In this document: in pieces, positions 1 through 10,928 of the stretch
How positions within the stretch are numbered: position 1 is the stretch's first letter
Layout: every line of letters begins with the position of its first letter
Position numbers and translations under genes: made by a program
NCBI GenBank assembly: GCA_032622095.1
Contig: CP136066.1
Span: forward strand, 189,324,716-189,388,715
DNA length: 64,000 nt
Reading direction: 5' to 3'
Origin: Siphonodentalium dalli
Lineage: Eukaryota > Mollusca > Scaphopoda > Gadilida > Siphonodentaliidae
The notes under the pieces: generated by a model
Seen by the model: the letters and a program-made list of their open reading frames with translations, nothing else
Database searches by the model: none
What the model was told of the DNA's origin: nothing

Positions 1-890
1 CATTCAAAAAAGATATGTAAGACTGTTTCTTTTTCATTCCCACAAAACCCACAAAGTTCAGTTTCAGATAATTTGCATTTGAAAAGTTGTAAGTTGGTGT
101 AAAGTATATCTTGGGTAATTTTATATTGGAAAGTTTGAAATCCTGTGTCATCTGTTATTTTATATGGCATTGAATAGATGATTCGCCCATCTTGATCACA
201 AATTTATTTATTAAGACGTTTCTCCCATTTATTCTGTGTCAATTGAGGTGTTATTGCAATATTTTCTATGAATATTGGATAAAATGTTTTACATATTTTA
301 ATTGAATTTTGTACAGTCTCAATAGATTTCGTAGTAACCAAGCTCAATTTCCTATTATCCTTCACATAAGTCTTCCATGAAGATGGAAGAGCGCGTATGA
401 ACCCATGATATGTAGTGAATGGCGTGTGAATATCATACTTAACACGGAATGAATCATAGTCCAGAAAGTCATAGTCATTTATCAAATCATTTATGAAGTA
501 TATTCCACGATTGATCCAGCCTTTATTCATAAATTTTTAACCAATGACAATAATATTTCCATTCAAATGTAATGGTTGTGACATTATGTCATCTGGTGCT
601 GTGGTGGATTTATGGTCTAATAAAGACAATGATTGTAGCTCACTTTTCCAGAAAGAGTTGACTTTTAAGCTAACTGTTTCCAATCCTTCTTTTTTAAGTG
701 CCAAACTTTATTCCCTCCATATTGTTCCAATTCATCAAGCATGATAGTTTTCCATCCAGTTGTTATTAAAGGGTCGAGCATTTTCTTTACCTGTGATAGT
801 TTTAATGCTTTATTATATGAATCAAGATGGGGAAATCTCAAGCCACCCAATTCTATTTGGTTTATAATTACATTGGCAGATAGTTTCCGG
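1..890 (-). mobile_element. LINE ORF2 C-terminal remnant (L1-like)
   Basis: Read on the minus strand, the segment carries the region downstream of reverse transcriptase in L1/Tx1-like LINEs. A GGLRFPHLDSYNKALKLS block (850-665) is followed by a GWINRGIYFINDLIND block with a KYDIHTPFTTYHGFIRA continuation (530-204), then a cysteine cluster (CGFCGNEKETVLHIF) near the window edge, which is the usual C-terminal zinc-finger-like end. The frame breaks between the blocks, so this is a decayed copy. It runs off the left edge. Family assignment rests on motif memory; the exact clade is not determined. Confidence 0.8.
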
Positions 891-894
891 GCCG

Positions 895-1057
895 GTATAT
901 CAATTTATTACATTCTATAAATTATTATATTAAATGTTCGTTTAATAACAGAAAATAGTGCCGGGTGACCTTTGACGTTAGGTTTGTCGTCTGTTTACTT
1001 TCCGTACGCTACGTCTCAATATACTATGGCTTCCAATATTTTCCCAACAAACTATAA
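895..1057 (+). mobile_element. Crypton 5' end fragment
   Basis: About 150 bp are homologous to the reverse complement of 33850-34035, the 5' leader and first codons of the Crypton described below. Shared blocks include the stretch around ttcgtttaataacag, the tgacctttgac block and the start codon followed by ASNIFPTN. The similarity stops abruptly after that ninth codon, where a different repeat begins (1056-1087). Confidence 0.7.
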
Positions 1058-1087
1058 CAAGAAAACCATAGTCAGAAATGGTAACGC
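1056..1087. repeat. Copy of a recurrent ~32-bp motif (1 of 4)
   Basis: A near-identical 32-bp motif (core ACCATAGTCAGAAATGG) occurs here, at 29541-29572, 34324-34354 and 40456-40487. The last two also share upstream sequence for about 190 bp, so the motif behaves like the terminus of a dispersed element related to the Crypton. Here it directly follows the truncated Crypton start codon region. Confidence 0.6.
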
Positions 1088-1099
1088 CACCAAGATTAT

Positions 1100-2030
1100 A
1101 GTATTACATATAAATAGAAATTATAAAAAATACATAAAATATTTTTATAACAATTGCGTTTAAACAAGTAATCCTTCAAATTATTAATAACAAAGTAAAC
1201 GACTGTGGGGTCACTCAACAGATTATAAAGACTTGGACATAGTATACTGTAAATACTTAAATTTAAATGAAATAATTAAAAGATAAAATTTAGCAAGTAG
1301 TAAAAGTTAATTTTCTCTTCTTTTTTTGGTTAAATAAAGCAATACTTTAAATGTAACATTTGGTTTAAAAAAAATGATTGACCGTGGCTCTTCCAATAAT
1401 TGCGCGACTGACCTGGTCAATTGTTATTAAAAAGTTGTTTTGAGAATTACTATCGATGGAAATAGTTATGGCTGTGGCTTCGCAAGTAATTAACTTGATG
1501 ACGTGATGTTAACAAATCTGAACTCCAGTTAACCAAGGACGCTTCATACCAAATATAAGGTGAATTAATAATTCTTTAGAAGTTGTTTTAAGATTTAATA
1601 TGGAGGGAAAGAATTGTGGTGCTGGCTTCGCAACTATTTGACCTCATTGTAACACATATCAATATTAGTCACTCAGGCAATAGATGTATCTATTCTGTAT
1701 ATTAAGTTATTGGGTCTTACGTGTCTTGAGATGTCTAAATAGTTTTCGATGGACAGATCGCGCAAGGGACCCACGCCAATCTTCTCTGTTGGGATTCCAA
1801 TTGTTGGCTCATTAAATATGCACATATGCTTAAGATACAATCGCACGCTCCCGTAAGTCGGGTTTTGGATCCCAGTTAATGAAAATATCATTGAAATAAT
1901 CGGTTTCCCCCAATAAACATCCATATATTGAGTATACATGTTTTGGAGCAGAATTAGGCAGTCCATATTGGACGCCATCATGGAATTTATTTTGTTTTGT
2001 TTTAATTTTCACACATAATTATTAGTTATG
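1100..2030. other. Intergenic, no supported gene
   Basis: AT-rich sequence. A degenerate internal duplication is visible (a gctgtggcttcgcaa-type block near 1470 and again near 1620). A minus-strand frame at 2012-1830 has protein-like composition but no clear start, splice sites or family match, so it is not called. Confidence 0.5.
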
Positions 2031-2560
2031 TGGATGGAGTTCTCATTAAACCTCACATCCTTGTATTGGTTGCAGTAATGCCCAAAGTAATTGACCACTT
2101 AACCACATCAGAATTATTGATAATTTTTCAGGATTTGAAATCCTGAAAATTTACCAATAATTTTGCTGTGGTCAAGTGGTCAATTACTTTGGACATTACT
2201 GTATGAAGATTGAGTTATCATTAAACCTCAAATCCTTATATTGGTTACAGTAATGCCCAAAGTAATTGACCACTTAACCACAGCAGAATTATGGGTATTT
2301 TTTCAGCATTTACAATCCTCAAATTACCCATTATTCTGCTGTGGTTAAGTGGTCAATTGCTTTGAACATTACTGTATGATGATTGAGTTATCATTAAACC
2401 TCAAATCCTTATATTGGTCACAGTAATGCCCAAAGTAATTGACCCTTTAACCACAGCATAATTATGGGTAATTTTTCAGGATTTAGAATCATGAAAAAAT
2501 ACACACAATTTTGCTGTGGTTAAGTGATCAATTACTTTGGACATTACTGTATGTAGATGG
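2027..2560. repeat. Tandem array of three palindromic MITE units
   Basis: Three copies of a foldback element (2073-2201, 2248-2374, 2421-2549) begin CAGTAATGCCCAAAGTAATT and end with its complement. Arms of about 55 bp surround a short loop. They are separated by a near-identical ~46-bp spacer, giving a period of 173-175 bp. Single copies lie at 51612-51790 and inside each unit of the 53.8-63.2 kb array. There the ends are bounded by TA, as for Tc1/mariner-type MITEs. Confidence 0.8.
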
Positions 2561-2839
2561 AGTTAAACCTCACATCAGTGTGTTGGGGATTTGGACCTTG
2601 ACTTGGGACCTTTGGTTTTTAACGCAACAAATGCGCGTACACCTTATACACAAATTTCTTATGTAACCAGAGTTTTTCTTGTATAAGATGAGTTTGAAGC
2701 CTGCTTACATTTCAAAATGTTGTCAGTTTTGTATTGCCTGCAGCGGATCTCGACGCGTTGAAGCAAAAGTTACAAAAGATATAATGGGTATGTGACGAGA
2801 CTATAATACAAATGAAAAAATAAATTGAGGGAGGGGTGG

Positions 2840-3535
2840 GCGATACAGGGAACTAAGGGTTGAACCGATATAAATCTGTAGAGCGATAACGACTAATGTT
2901 GACATATTATGCATATCAACTCTACTGTTGCAACAAGGCTATAAAATAGGGGGTGTCATCTCTATATAGTGCCAGAATAGTCATTTATGGAGTTCTATAA
3001 GAAGTTGGGTTGGTTATATGGACTCGGAGAAAAAAGGGGTTTGTACCGATGAACTGACATAAATTAGTGGATTGATGTTGCCATGTAATGCATCGTGACT
3101 GTACTAAAGCAGCAATTATATAAAATTGGGGGGGGGGGGGGTCTGAAATTATCTCTATAGTTGGCACCAGGATTATATAGAAAGGAATAGCAATTGATAT
3201 ACATAAACGGTATACTATAGTAATACCATAGACATATAAGTACAAGTATCACGAGATAAAATATTACGTAACATGACTATATTCCGATGAAAGAAATAAA
3301 TAAATTGGACCGGGATTAGAGGTTGGGTTGGTTATATGTGGATAATTGGATATGGAATTCATACCGATGAAACGATACAAATTAGTGGAGTGATAAATAC
3401 ACTTAGTCAGGCTACCTGGGGGAAATAGGGGTTGAATCGATAGACCGAAATAAATTTGTCGAGTGATAATGACCAATGTTGACGTATAAAGTAACGCGAC
3501 TGTACTGTCACACAATTATCAGGTAGAACCGGTCA
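2840..3535. repeat. Degenerate tandem repeat, period ~190 bp
   Basis: Several diverged copies share blocks such as gggttgaaccgata, taaatttgtcgagtgataa, aatgttgacatat and cgcgactgtactg. One copy carries a 14-G run near 3126. Short ORFs across it are by-products of the repeat. Confidence 0.6.
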
Positions 3536-3539
3536 CATA

Positions 3540-3790
3540 TGACAGGGTACAGCACGTAATTATTTCTTAGATCGAAGAAATGAATTTTTTTTCGATGAAA
3601 AAATTTAACACAGGATTTCCCATTAAAATCGATTTATGTCTATAAAACTGTAATTTTTCAAAATTTTGAGCTGAAACTTGGTGTGTATATGTGTAATACT
3701 ACTATATTCTTAAAATGACAGAGTTCAGCGCGTAATTATGTTTTAGATGGAAGAAATTGAATTTGTTTTCGATAATAAATTTACACTAAT
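3540..3790. repeat. Two-copy tandem duplication (~165 bp)
   Basis: Two copies of a block with gacagggtacagcacgtaat and a ttttcgatgaaaaaattt-like tail, starting near 3540 and 3716. No coding capacity seen. Confidence 0.5.
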
Positions 3791-4063
3791 TACAGCGTGG
3801 AGTGGACGGCCGGGTCATCGAGTAGACGCAGTTTGTAAACAAGCTTTTGTCAAATTGACAATAGCCATTTTGGTCAAACTAAACCCTTTCGACCGGGACA
3901 GCAGATCCGAATAGTAGCTAATAAGATGTATTTAGATAGAATTATCAAAAGAATTTGACCGATCAGGGTACATTTTACGAGAATCGAGTGGAGAAATCTT
4001 GGTGATAATTCCAGAAAATAAAGATGGAGGAGAATCACAATTAAACTTCCTACAATGCACTTC

Positions 4064-4530
4064 ACTAAACCAGGGGTTCCCAATGGGTTACACATTATTT
4101 TCAGTCTATCAGATTATTTATATTTTCAACAACAAGTGACTTTAAGTTTACAATTTCAGCCTGTCCTGACTCTATAGATACGATTTAACACATTTTCAAA
4201 AACGTATTATACACCGATGGCATTAACTTTACAATTTAAGCATCTACGTGATTATATCGGTACGATTGAGTAAGGTACAAATAAAAAAAATCCAAAAATA
4301 CACCAGGGGTTCCCAATGGGTGATATATTATTTTCAGGCTATCAGAGTATTTATATTTTCAACAACATATTATTACACCGGTGACTTTAAGTTTACAATT
4401 TCAGCCTGTCCTGGCCCTATGGATACGATTTATCATATTTTCAAAAACGTATTATACACCGATGCCGTTAACTTTATAGTTTCAGCATATACGTGATTCT
4501 ATTGGTACGATTGAGTTAGGTACAACAAAA
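4064..4530. repeat. Tandem duplication, ~235-bp unit
   Basis: Two copies, about 4068-4290 and 4303-4530, both starting near ccaggggttcccaatggg. They share tttacaatttcagcctgtcc and aaaacgtattatacaccgat. The second copy has a small insertion (atattattacaccg). Confidence 0.75.
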
Positions 4531-4605
4531 AATATCCAAGAATACATTCCCCCAGTCGACCATGAGTCTATACAAATCTGTACACCAGTGTACACCACTT
4601 TGTGG

Positions 4606-4983
4606 CGGTAATGAACGAAGAGTTTGAAAAGTTATGTCGTTTAAATATATGCCATTAAATACGCCAAGGAGTCTGTATATATCTGAGACTATTTCTTTAC
4701 GCCGGCAAACAACGCATAGTTATTTGAAACGTCATCGCATGCCTAATAGAAGCCGATGTTAGTTTCGCGTTCCATTTGTTGATTTAAGTATGTTGAGTTT
4801 TTGGACCATGAAATAAATAGAATCTACAACTCGTCCCCAGTTTCTAGCGGAATTTACTAAACTCGTCCAGTAAATTAGGTCTGGACCGAGCCAAAGCGGT
4901 CCAGACCCAATTTAATGAACTCGTTTTGTAAATTCCGCTATAACCAGGGGGACGAGTTGTAGATCCTCTATATTTCGTGTATT
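4606..4983 (+). mobile_element. Crypton 3' end fragment with terminal foldback
   Basis: From about 4650 the sequence matches the reverse complement of 31915-32250, the 3' end of the 32-34 kb Crypton. It includes a palindrome at 4824-4972 with arms of about 70 bp starting CTACAACTCGTCCCCAGT. Both copies end in agatcctctatat, which marks the shared terminus. No coding region is kept. Confidence 0.7.
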
Positions 4984-6408
4984 TGTAATCTTAATTATGC
5001 CTCCTTGCAAATTACGTAGACAAAATTTGGAAGCTAGAATGAGCTATCTCCGTTTATCTATACCAGGGTTTGATAGTATCTATAAAGTGGCGTATAAACT
5101 CTCTCATTAAGTTGCCTAATGGGGGGGGGGGGGCAGTCAAGAGAAACAGCGTTCTGTTATATTATTCATATTACATAAGTGCTTGACAACATTAGTAGAA
5201 TGAAATTAAACTTTGTTGGCGAAGCAGAATTAATTGATGCCATTTGCTGAGTGAATAATTCACTTTGTATACCAAACCATGTAGGCGATGATGCTAGTTT
5301 AAACCACAGAGTGCATATACCATGAATGAGTTCCTTTCCGTGCAGAGACCACATTCTAAGCCATAGGGATTATGATATGAGGCTTCACGTTGTGATGTCA
5401 CATACACTATGTGATCCAGTTGCGATTCATTATATATCTGATTGTTGCCATTCCCCGGTTATATGTGCTGGAATTAGAACGTGGCTAGATAGGGGGTTCA
5501 GCAAATAAAAAAAATCCACCCAACCGGGACCACTCCCTACATGCAAAACACAATAATTGCTTCCTCCAACAAAACCCATCCCCCTTTTCCATAATTTCAC
5601 TTTTATAGCTGCTTTTAAAAATTAAAGAACGCCCAATGTTTGTCTGCTGACAATTGGCATATTTAGGCATCACCCTTAATGCTGAATAATCTATAAAAAA
5701 TCTCTGAGTGATCACTGGAGTGATAGACTATTTGATGCAGATATAAAGTTATTTGTCCGTTAACCGTGCAGCGGATATGATATTTGTCAGCGTATGTCTT
5801 TAGATGACTTTGCTAGTTTGCACCTATAATTTTTATTCAAATTGAATGATTCACCTTTGTTGATTTTGAACGTTTTATATAATTTCAAAGTGGTTTAAAT
5901 ATGTATAATTTTGTACATCTGCATGTATTTGGCCACCCCTATGCCTATTTTGACAGAGTATTCTGCCATGTTCTCTTCTGCTATAGAAAATATATTGATA
6001 ATACCTGGCTTGGATCACTAATGGCATACTGGATTGAACATTGAACATATGCATCGATCTGCATCAATTGGATCATTGCAGAGTGGAGCATATCTAGTTA
6101 TATACGGGATAAAAGGAAAATATATTTTTGCTGCTAAATATTTATCCGGTTAATTCACCCTAAAACTGATGTTTTTGTCCATGTTAGCGAACGGTACCAA
6201 ACATAGTGGAATGGACTTAAGACCTCTGTTCTATATAAACTAAATTATAGCACCTCAGTATTGCAACCAGGGGAAAATCCAGAGATATTTTGGGGACACC
6301 TGTTTTCCAGGTGAGAATATCCCCGTCTAATTTGTGATGACATATTTTTTTCAGATAGGATAATTGAACATACAACTAAAGGTTCAAATGCAACTTCAGG
6401 TCTCCTAT
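4984..6408. other. Intergenic, nothing recognised
   Basis: No conserved frame or repeat was recognised apart from a 15-bp G run near 5117. Short ORFs here lack family features. Confidence 0.5.
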
Positions 6409-6833
6409 TTAACCCTTTACCCAACAAAACGGCCAAAAACGCCCAAATAAAGCTTCAACAGCCTAAAATACCCTGTGCCAATGCATTCTCTTATATATGC
6501 GAGTCGACAATAGGTCGCCTCGCATATATAAGAGAATGCATTGGCCTAACAATTTTTTATCATTTTTTTTAAATAAAAGTTTCTTACAATTTTTAGGACA
6601 TAAAATAAAAAACATCCATTACCCTGCAGGGAGCCCCACACATATATATGTTTGTCTGGGGCTCTGTATGGGTGAAATTATAAAATTGTTAAAGAATACA
6701 AGAAAAAATTATTAAAATTGTAAAAAATTGTTAGGCCAATGCATTCTCTTATATATGCGAGGCGACCTATGGTCGACTCGCATATATAAGAGAATGCTTT
6801 GACACAGGGCCGTTCTGTTGGGTAAAGGGTTAA
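6409..6833. mobile_element. TTAA-flanked non-autonomous element with two internal hairpins
   Basis: The element is bounded by TTAA on both sides. Terminal inverted repeats of about 24 bp start CCCTTTACCCAACA. TTAA targets and CCCTTT-type ends are typical of piggyBac-like elements, so this is probably a piggyBac-type MITE. Inside lie two near-perfect hairpins, 6477-6545 and 6735-6801. Each has ~27-bp arms (core TTCTCTTATATATGCGAG) and a ~13-nt loop. Related hairpin pairs are at 19.8, 51.9, 53.3 and 53.5 kb. Confidence 0.7.
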
Positions 6834-7500
6834 ACAGTATATTGTTGAATTAGGTCATTATGCCTTGAACAAGTAGAAAATTCAAGTTGATAAAATACTG
6901 TCCCCAAGCAATTTTAGGAAATTTGGTCTTTTATAGTTTGGGCACCCAACCCTGTCACAGATATCGAAACAACCCTGGATATTTCCGTGATTGCAACATA
7001 CATGTATATATTCACCCTCCAACTATTTAGGCTGCTGAACAATAGAACAGTCTTATAAATAAAATTTGCAAGCACCAGACAAAATGTGGTTTTCTGGGCT
7101 CCATGCAGGTATCCCGGCCTTTTGTATGAAAATTTTCGTCACACCCCCTGACTTCACCCCCTTGAGGCAGACACAAAAACTCCCAAGTTCGCATAATTTC
7201 ATTTGCATCCACCCACTCCGAACTTTCCAACTAGTATTTCAAGCTTTCCGACTGTTGGAAATTTACAACCTGATGGCCAATTCAGACCAAAATTTTAACC
7301 ATAAAGTTGATAAATATGATACTGTTGGTCTAAAACCACAAATTCCCCACTAATTATTGGTTGTAAAATCAAATAAAGAGATCACTGCAACCAATGTCTA
7401 CATTTACTACGTCCATGTGCATTTAGTACATAAATGGTTAAACCAACTATAGCAATTTTATTACTAGCTTCCAGTCATAAATTAATTTTCATTATAATTA
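6834..7500. other. Intergenic with a diverged TTGGAAATTTCCAA-family repeat
   Basis: No gene is supported. From about 7080 to 7390 the sequence resembles the repeat family at 13.06-13.52, 25.98-27.08 and 27.52-27.85 kb (proline-rich shadow frames and a ttggaaatttacaacctgatgg-like block). Confidence 0.45.
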
Positions 7501-7501
7501 C

Positions 7502-8196
7502 CATATTCGTGAATTTTCAACAAATCTCAATTTCCACCTATTAATTTCAAGCAAAATATCATTATGTTTCATAAACAAGGTATGATATAGTATTATAACA
7601 ACACATGTTTAACCTCACAATATGAGAGATATGTTTGAATTATGTAAAAAAAAGTGGTTAAAAAACAACCAATTTGTCATGTATGTCACTAGAGAGTTTG
7701 ACATGAAGTATTTGCAAAGAAATGAACACTGCTTTATCTATCTTATTATCACAACTACACTCGGTTTACTATATGAAATCATGAATGTCTGCGAGAAAAT
7801 AACAAACAAACATTTTTCATTGCATATGTTAGTTTTTTGGTGGCCATTTGTAGAACTATTTATTTATCTGGTGAAGGACCAAAACAACATAAAACAACAT
7901 AAATGTTATTCAAACACGTTTGCAATAATCTGACAGACATAATAAACATACTGATTCATCTTTTCAGACATTATGTTGTTTTATGGCGACCTTTTCTAAA
8001 AAAAATAGTTCTGTAAATGGCTGCCAAAAAGTAGTTGGTATATTAAGATAGATAAGGCATTTTTTTATTGCAAATACTTCCTGTCAAACTCTCTAGTGAT
8101 CTACATGACAAATTCGTTGTTGTTTTTTAAACCACACATTTTTTACATAATTCAAATTAGAGAAATTGAGATTTTTTGAAAATTCACGAATGGGGA
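7502..8196. mobile_element. Foldback element, ~695 bp
   Basis: The two halves are diverged reverse complements. The outer ends carry ATTCGTGAATTTTCAA and its complement, and the inner parts match through the block around cactagagagtttgacatg. The small + frame at 7622-7933 lies entirely in the left arm and is not a gene. Confidence 0.75.
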
Positions 8197-8290
8197 GCCT
8201 CCTTAATTGAATAATTCATTCGGAGGCAAACAGTCCGATAAAAGTAATCCATGGTTTCATATCGATATATTTTAGTTATGGGCGTGAGAC

Positions 8291-8815
8291 TTTAAAGGTG
8301 GATTATCTCTTTGTAAACATGTATTATATAGTTACCGGGGTATAAAATATTAGATCTAAATCGAAGACTCCTGTCCGGAAATGCTTCTATCAATTAATAT
8401 TCATTTTATTTATTTTCTGGTCTAAAAGGTGTGGTTGTTTAGCTAACGAACAATAGTGGTTACTGTTAACAGAGACCAGAAATGTTATGGTGCAACTTTG
8501 TCACAAATAAACATTAATTATACTCATTATCGCTTATAACTATGGAATAAAACAATACAAACAATCAATCTGGGACATTTGACGTTCGGTGCGTAGCCAT
8601 AGGAACAGCCTAATACTCTCTATCGCTATATGGTATCCCCGAATGGTCTGTTATAACAAATAGACAAATAAAGGGTCCCAATAAAATATTCGAAATAAAA
8701 TCAATATTAACTGATAGAAGCCTTTCCGTACAGGGGTCTTCAGTTCATATTTATTATTTTATACCCACGAAACTATTTCAAATTTGTTATTTAAAGAGAT
8801 AACACATCTTTAAGC
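8291..8815. mobile_element. MITE with ~100-bp inverted ends (TTAAAGRTG family)
   Basis: The left end reads as tttaaaggtggattatctcttt and the right end, reversed, as cttaaagatgtgttatctcttt. Both arms continue through a block ending near cttctatcaattaat. Relatives lie at 52276-52925 and at about 54203-54562 in the 3.14-kb unit. Confidence 0.7.
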
Positions 8816-8837
8816 GATTAAATGACTGGGTATAATG

Positions 8838-9150
8838 ATTGATTGGTTGATTGATTGGGGTTTATTGTCGGTTTAGCAACTAAGGCCATATCACGACATT
8901 GCCAGTTTTAGTGGTGGAGGAAATCCGCACACTTGCGACTAATCTAACAGTGATTTCAATGGCTGATAAACTCGTCAACCATGTGCGGCAAACCGCCGGC
9001 CATCGGCGAGTAACTGGTAACTCCACCAGATAACGATTTCGAGTTACAAAGTCCACGATGGAAACATGTGGATTTGAACCCTTATCGCCAGCGCTGGAGG
9101 GCGAAACGGCTTGGAGTTGTACCCCTAACCGATTGAGCCACCGAGGCCCC
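8838..9150 (-). mobile_element. tRNA-derived SINE
   Basis: On the minus strand the element starts at about 9150 with a tRNA-like head: a box A-like TGGCTCAATCGG and, about 55 bp later, a box B-like GGTTCAAATCC. A GC-richer body follows, with the block cgagttaccagttactcgcc, then a tail of CAAT-type repeats near 8838. The tRNA-like head is the RNA polymerase III promoter expected of a SINE. It lies about 380 bp upstream of the GPCR start. A truncated second copy is at 35995-36105. Confidence 0.8.
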
Positions 9151-9507
9151 TCGGACTGGATATAATAAGACATTTGGTGATCAGGTAGAACTTTAATATC
9201 AATATTGATGTCTATAATTATGACGGTAAAGCTCTATATACTGGTATGTTGACCAACGTTTTACTATTCGCACGTGTTCATGTCGTTGTATAATTACTGC
9301 TGAGTTTTTACATATATTATGGTGATGAATTAAAACGTTGTATATATTCTTGCCAGTTGTCATGATTATGTCAAGATAACTAAATATCAATACGGCGCAT
9401 TACATGCGGGTGGTAGCATGTGGGCTTGAAAACAACGGGTCGTGATTGAAATAGATGGTCTTTCAACAAAACATTGATAATCACACACGACTGCGGTTTA
9501 CAACCTC
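9151..9507. other. GPCR upstream region
   Basis: AT-rich, no recognised promoter element. It lies between the SINE and the receptor start and presumably holds the 5' UTR and promoter or a 5' intron. Confidence 0.35.
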
Positions 9508-9534
9508 ATGTATTCCAAACTTTATCCGAAATGA
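9508..9534 (+). promoter_or_regulatory. uORF overlapping the GPCR start codon
   Basis: An ATG at 9508 opens an eight-codon frame (MYSKLYPK) whose TGA at 9532-9534 overlaps the receptor ATG at 9531 as ATGA. Such an arrangement could limit initiation or allow reinitiation at the main ATG. Whether it is transcribed is unknown. Confidence 0.4.
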
Positions 9535-10616
9535 CGTCTGGAAATGCTACTACTTATGAAGGATCTACGTTTAATAACCTTACCACAGATGGTCCGGAAC
9601 TTTATGAAGTTATTGACCAGAAAACATACGCTGTAATTCTCGCGTGCATTGCTGGCACGGGCGTCATAGGAAACACATTGATATTTATTCTGATGCTCAC
9701 TGCGTATTTTCGTGGATTCTCCTCGTCTATATACCTGCGATATATAGCTGTATTTGACACGGTCGTACTCGTGCAGACTGTTACTGAGGATATCATAGAA
9801 AAGTTCCACGGATGGGACAGCTTATATTTAGCATTTTTCCAGGAGAAGACGAGCTGCTATTTTTGGAGCGTGACCTTGACCGTATCCCGGTTCATATCAC
9901 CCTGGCTCGTTGGGATTCTGGGTATGGACAGATTCATAGCGGTTGTTGTTCCACATAAACAACACAAGTTTTGCACAAAACGGAACGCCCACATCGCAAC
10001 CGCTGTAGTTGTGACGTCATCAATTGTGTGTGAGTTCTTCTCGGTACTCTGTGACACACAAACTGCATGTTATATTGGCCAAGATGTCTGCACAATTCAC
10101 GACTCGAACCAAGTTGTGTTCTTCGTCATGCAAACCTTCCTTAGAACCCACCTACCATTGATAGTAATTCTCGTGTTCAATACATGGACTGTAGTGACTC
10201 TTCGAATGCAATCAGAGTGGACGATGGCAAAGGTTAAAAGATCACATACCAGACCTACACTTGAACGGACAACATGGGCATTAGTTATCATGTCGTTGGT
10301 TTCATTTCTCGCGTTGTTCCCCAAAGCCGTTGTGGAAATAGTAGAACTTGTTCTGTTAAGAGACGAGCTCAGTTCTTACGATGCAGACACGAAGATGTCC
10401 GTCGATATGGCCTGGCTTGTATGTAATGCCATAATGTTGCTGAATTTTGCGCAGAATTTTTACGTGTTGCTGTCGGTGTCTCCTCTGTACAGACGGTCCA
10501 TGATCATGCTGTGTCGAAAGACTGGGGTCGCACAAGAACACATCCGAATGTCTCTGTTATCAAACACCTCTGATATGCTAACACCAGAACATGACTCAGT
10601 TGCAGCCACCAGTTGA
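9531..10616 (+). CDS. Class A (rhodopsin-like) G protein-coupled receptor
   Basis: A single-exon frame of 361 residues with seven hydrophobic segments. The N-terminus has two glycosylation sequons (N5, N16). TM1 is about 33-57 with the GN pair (G47 N48), TM2 has D76, TM3 begins after C109 and ends in D133-R134-F135 (DRF in place of DRY). ECL2 cysteines are C180/C187. TM5 has P209, TM6 is about 247-273 and TM7 about 291-317. The NPxxY site reads N309-F-Y-V-L313. The open frame extends upstream to 9474, but the first ATG is at 9531 with a purine at -3, so I start there. It resembles the intronless orphan or peptide-type receptors (FMRFamide-receptor-like) expanded in lophotrochozoans. The ligand cannot be inferred. 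Confidence 0.9.
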   Translation: MTSGNATTYEGSTFNNLTTDGPELYEVIDQKTYAVILACIAGTGVIGNTLIFILMLTAYFRGFSSSIYLRYIAVFDTVVLVQTVTEDIIEKFHGWDSLYLAFFQEKTSCYFWSVTLTVSRFISPWLVGILGMDRFIAVVVPHKQHKFCTKRNAHIATAVVVTSSIVCEFFSVLCDTQTACYIGQDVCTIHDSNQVVFFVMQTFLRTHLPLIVILVFNTWTVVTLRMQSEWTMAKVKRSHTRPTLERTTWALVIMSLVSFLALFPKAVVEIVELVLLRDELSSYDADTKMSVDMAWLVCNAIMLLNFAQNFYVLLSVSPLYRRSMIMLCRKTGVAQEHIRMSLLSNTSDMLTPEHDSVAATS

Positions 10617-10765
10617 AAGCAAAACACGAGTAACTATATCTTCAAATGTGTTGGTTCACTCCTTTCTATACTAAATGGATTCTCCCATCAGTTATAAAAG
10701 TGTACATCGGATTGGTCTATTATTGATTTGGATGGATGTACAGGTAATGTAAGCAGACGACCGAT

Positions 10766-10771
10766 AATAAA
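10766..10771 (+). terminator. Possible poly(A) signal of the GPCR
   Basis: AATAAA lies 150 nt after the receptor stop codon, a plausible position for a short 3' UTR. No other evidence. Confidence 0.35.
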
Positions 10772-10797
10772 AGTGACGGAGTCCTATTTATTCAGGG

Positions 10798-10868
10798 AAA
10801 TGTTCAGATAGTAAGTTCAACAAACGACCTATGACGAGTAGTTTGTTGAACTTCTTATCTGAACATTT
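10798..10868. repeat. Small hairpin (~30-bp arms)
   Basis: aaatgttcagataGtaagttcaac-type left arm and its complement surround a loop of about 12 nt. A half-copy lies near 24530-24590 (gacgagtagtt and tatctgaacatttc). Confidence 0.6.
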
Positions 10869-10928
10869 CGATTTTACGATTCTTTTTCTGGATGCCATAG
10901 CAGCAACACAACACACCACCCTATGTAC

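Noticed and set aside
972-1163. Small protein with MASNIFPTN
   Set aside because: It is the start of a truncated Crypton frame running into unrelated repeat sequence.
1830-2012. Protein-like minus frame (YGLPNSAPKHVYSIYG)
   Set aside because: No start context, splice sites or family could be assigned.
7622-7933. 103-residue + strand protein
   Set aside because: The frame lies wholly within one arm of a foldback element and its counterpart in the other arm is not conserved.
9080-9150. tRNA gene on the minus strand
   Set aside because: Box A- and B-like motifs exist, but the sequence continues into a ~310-bp SINE body and CAAT tail, and the cloverleaf is not convincing.
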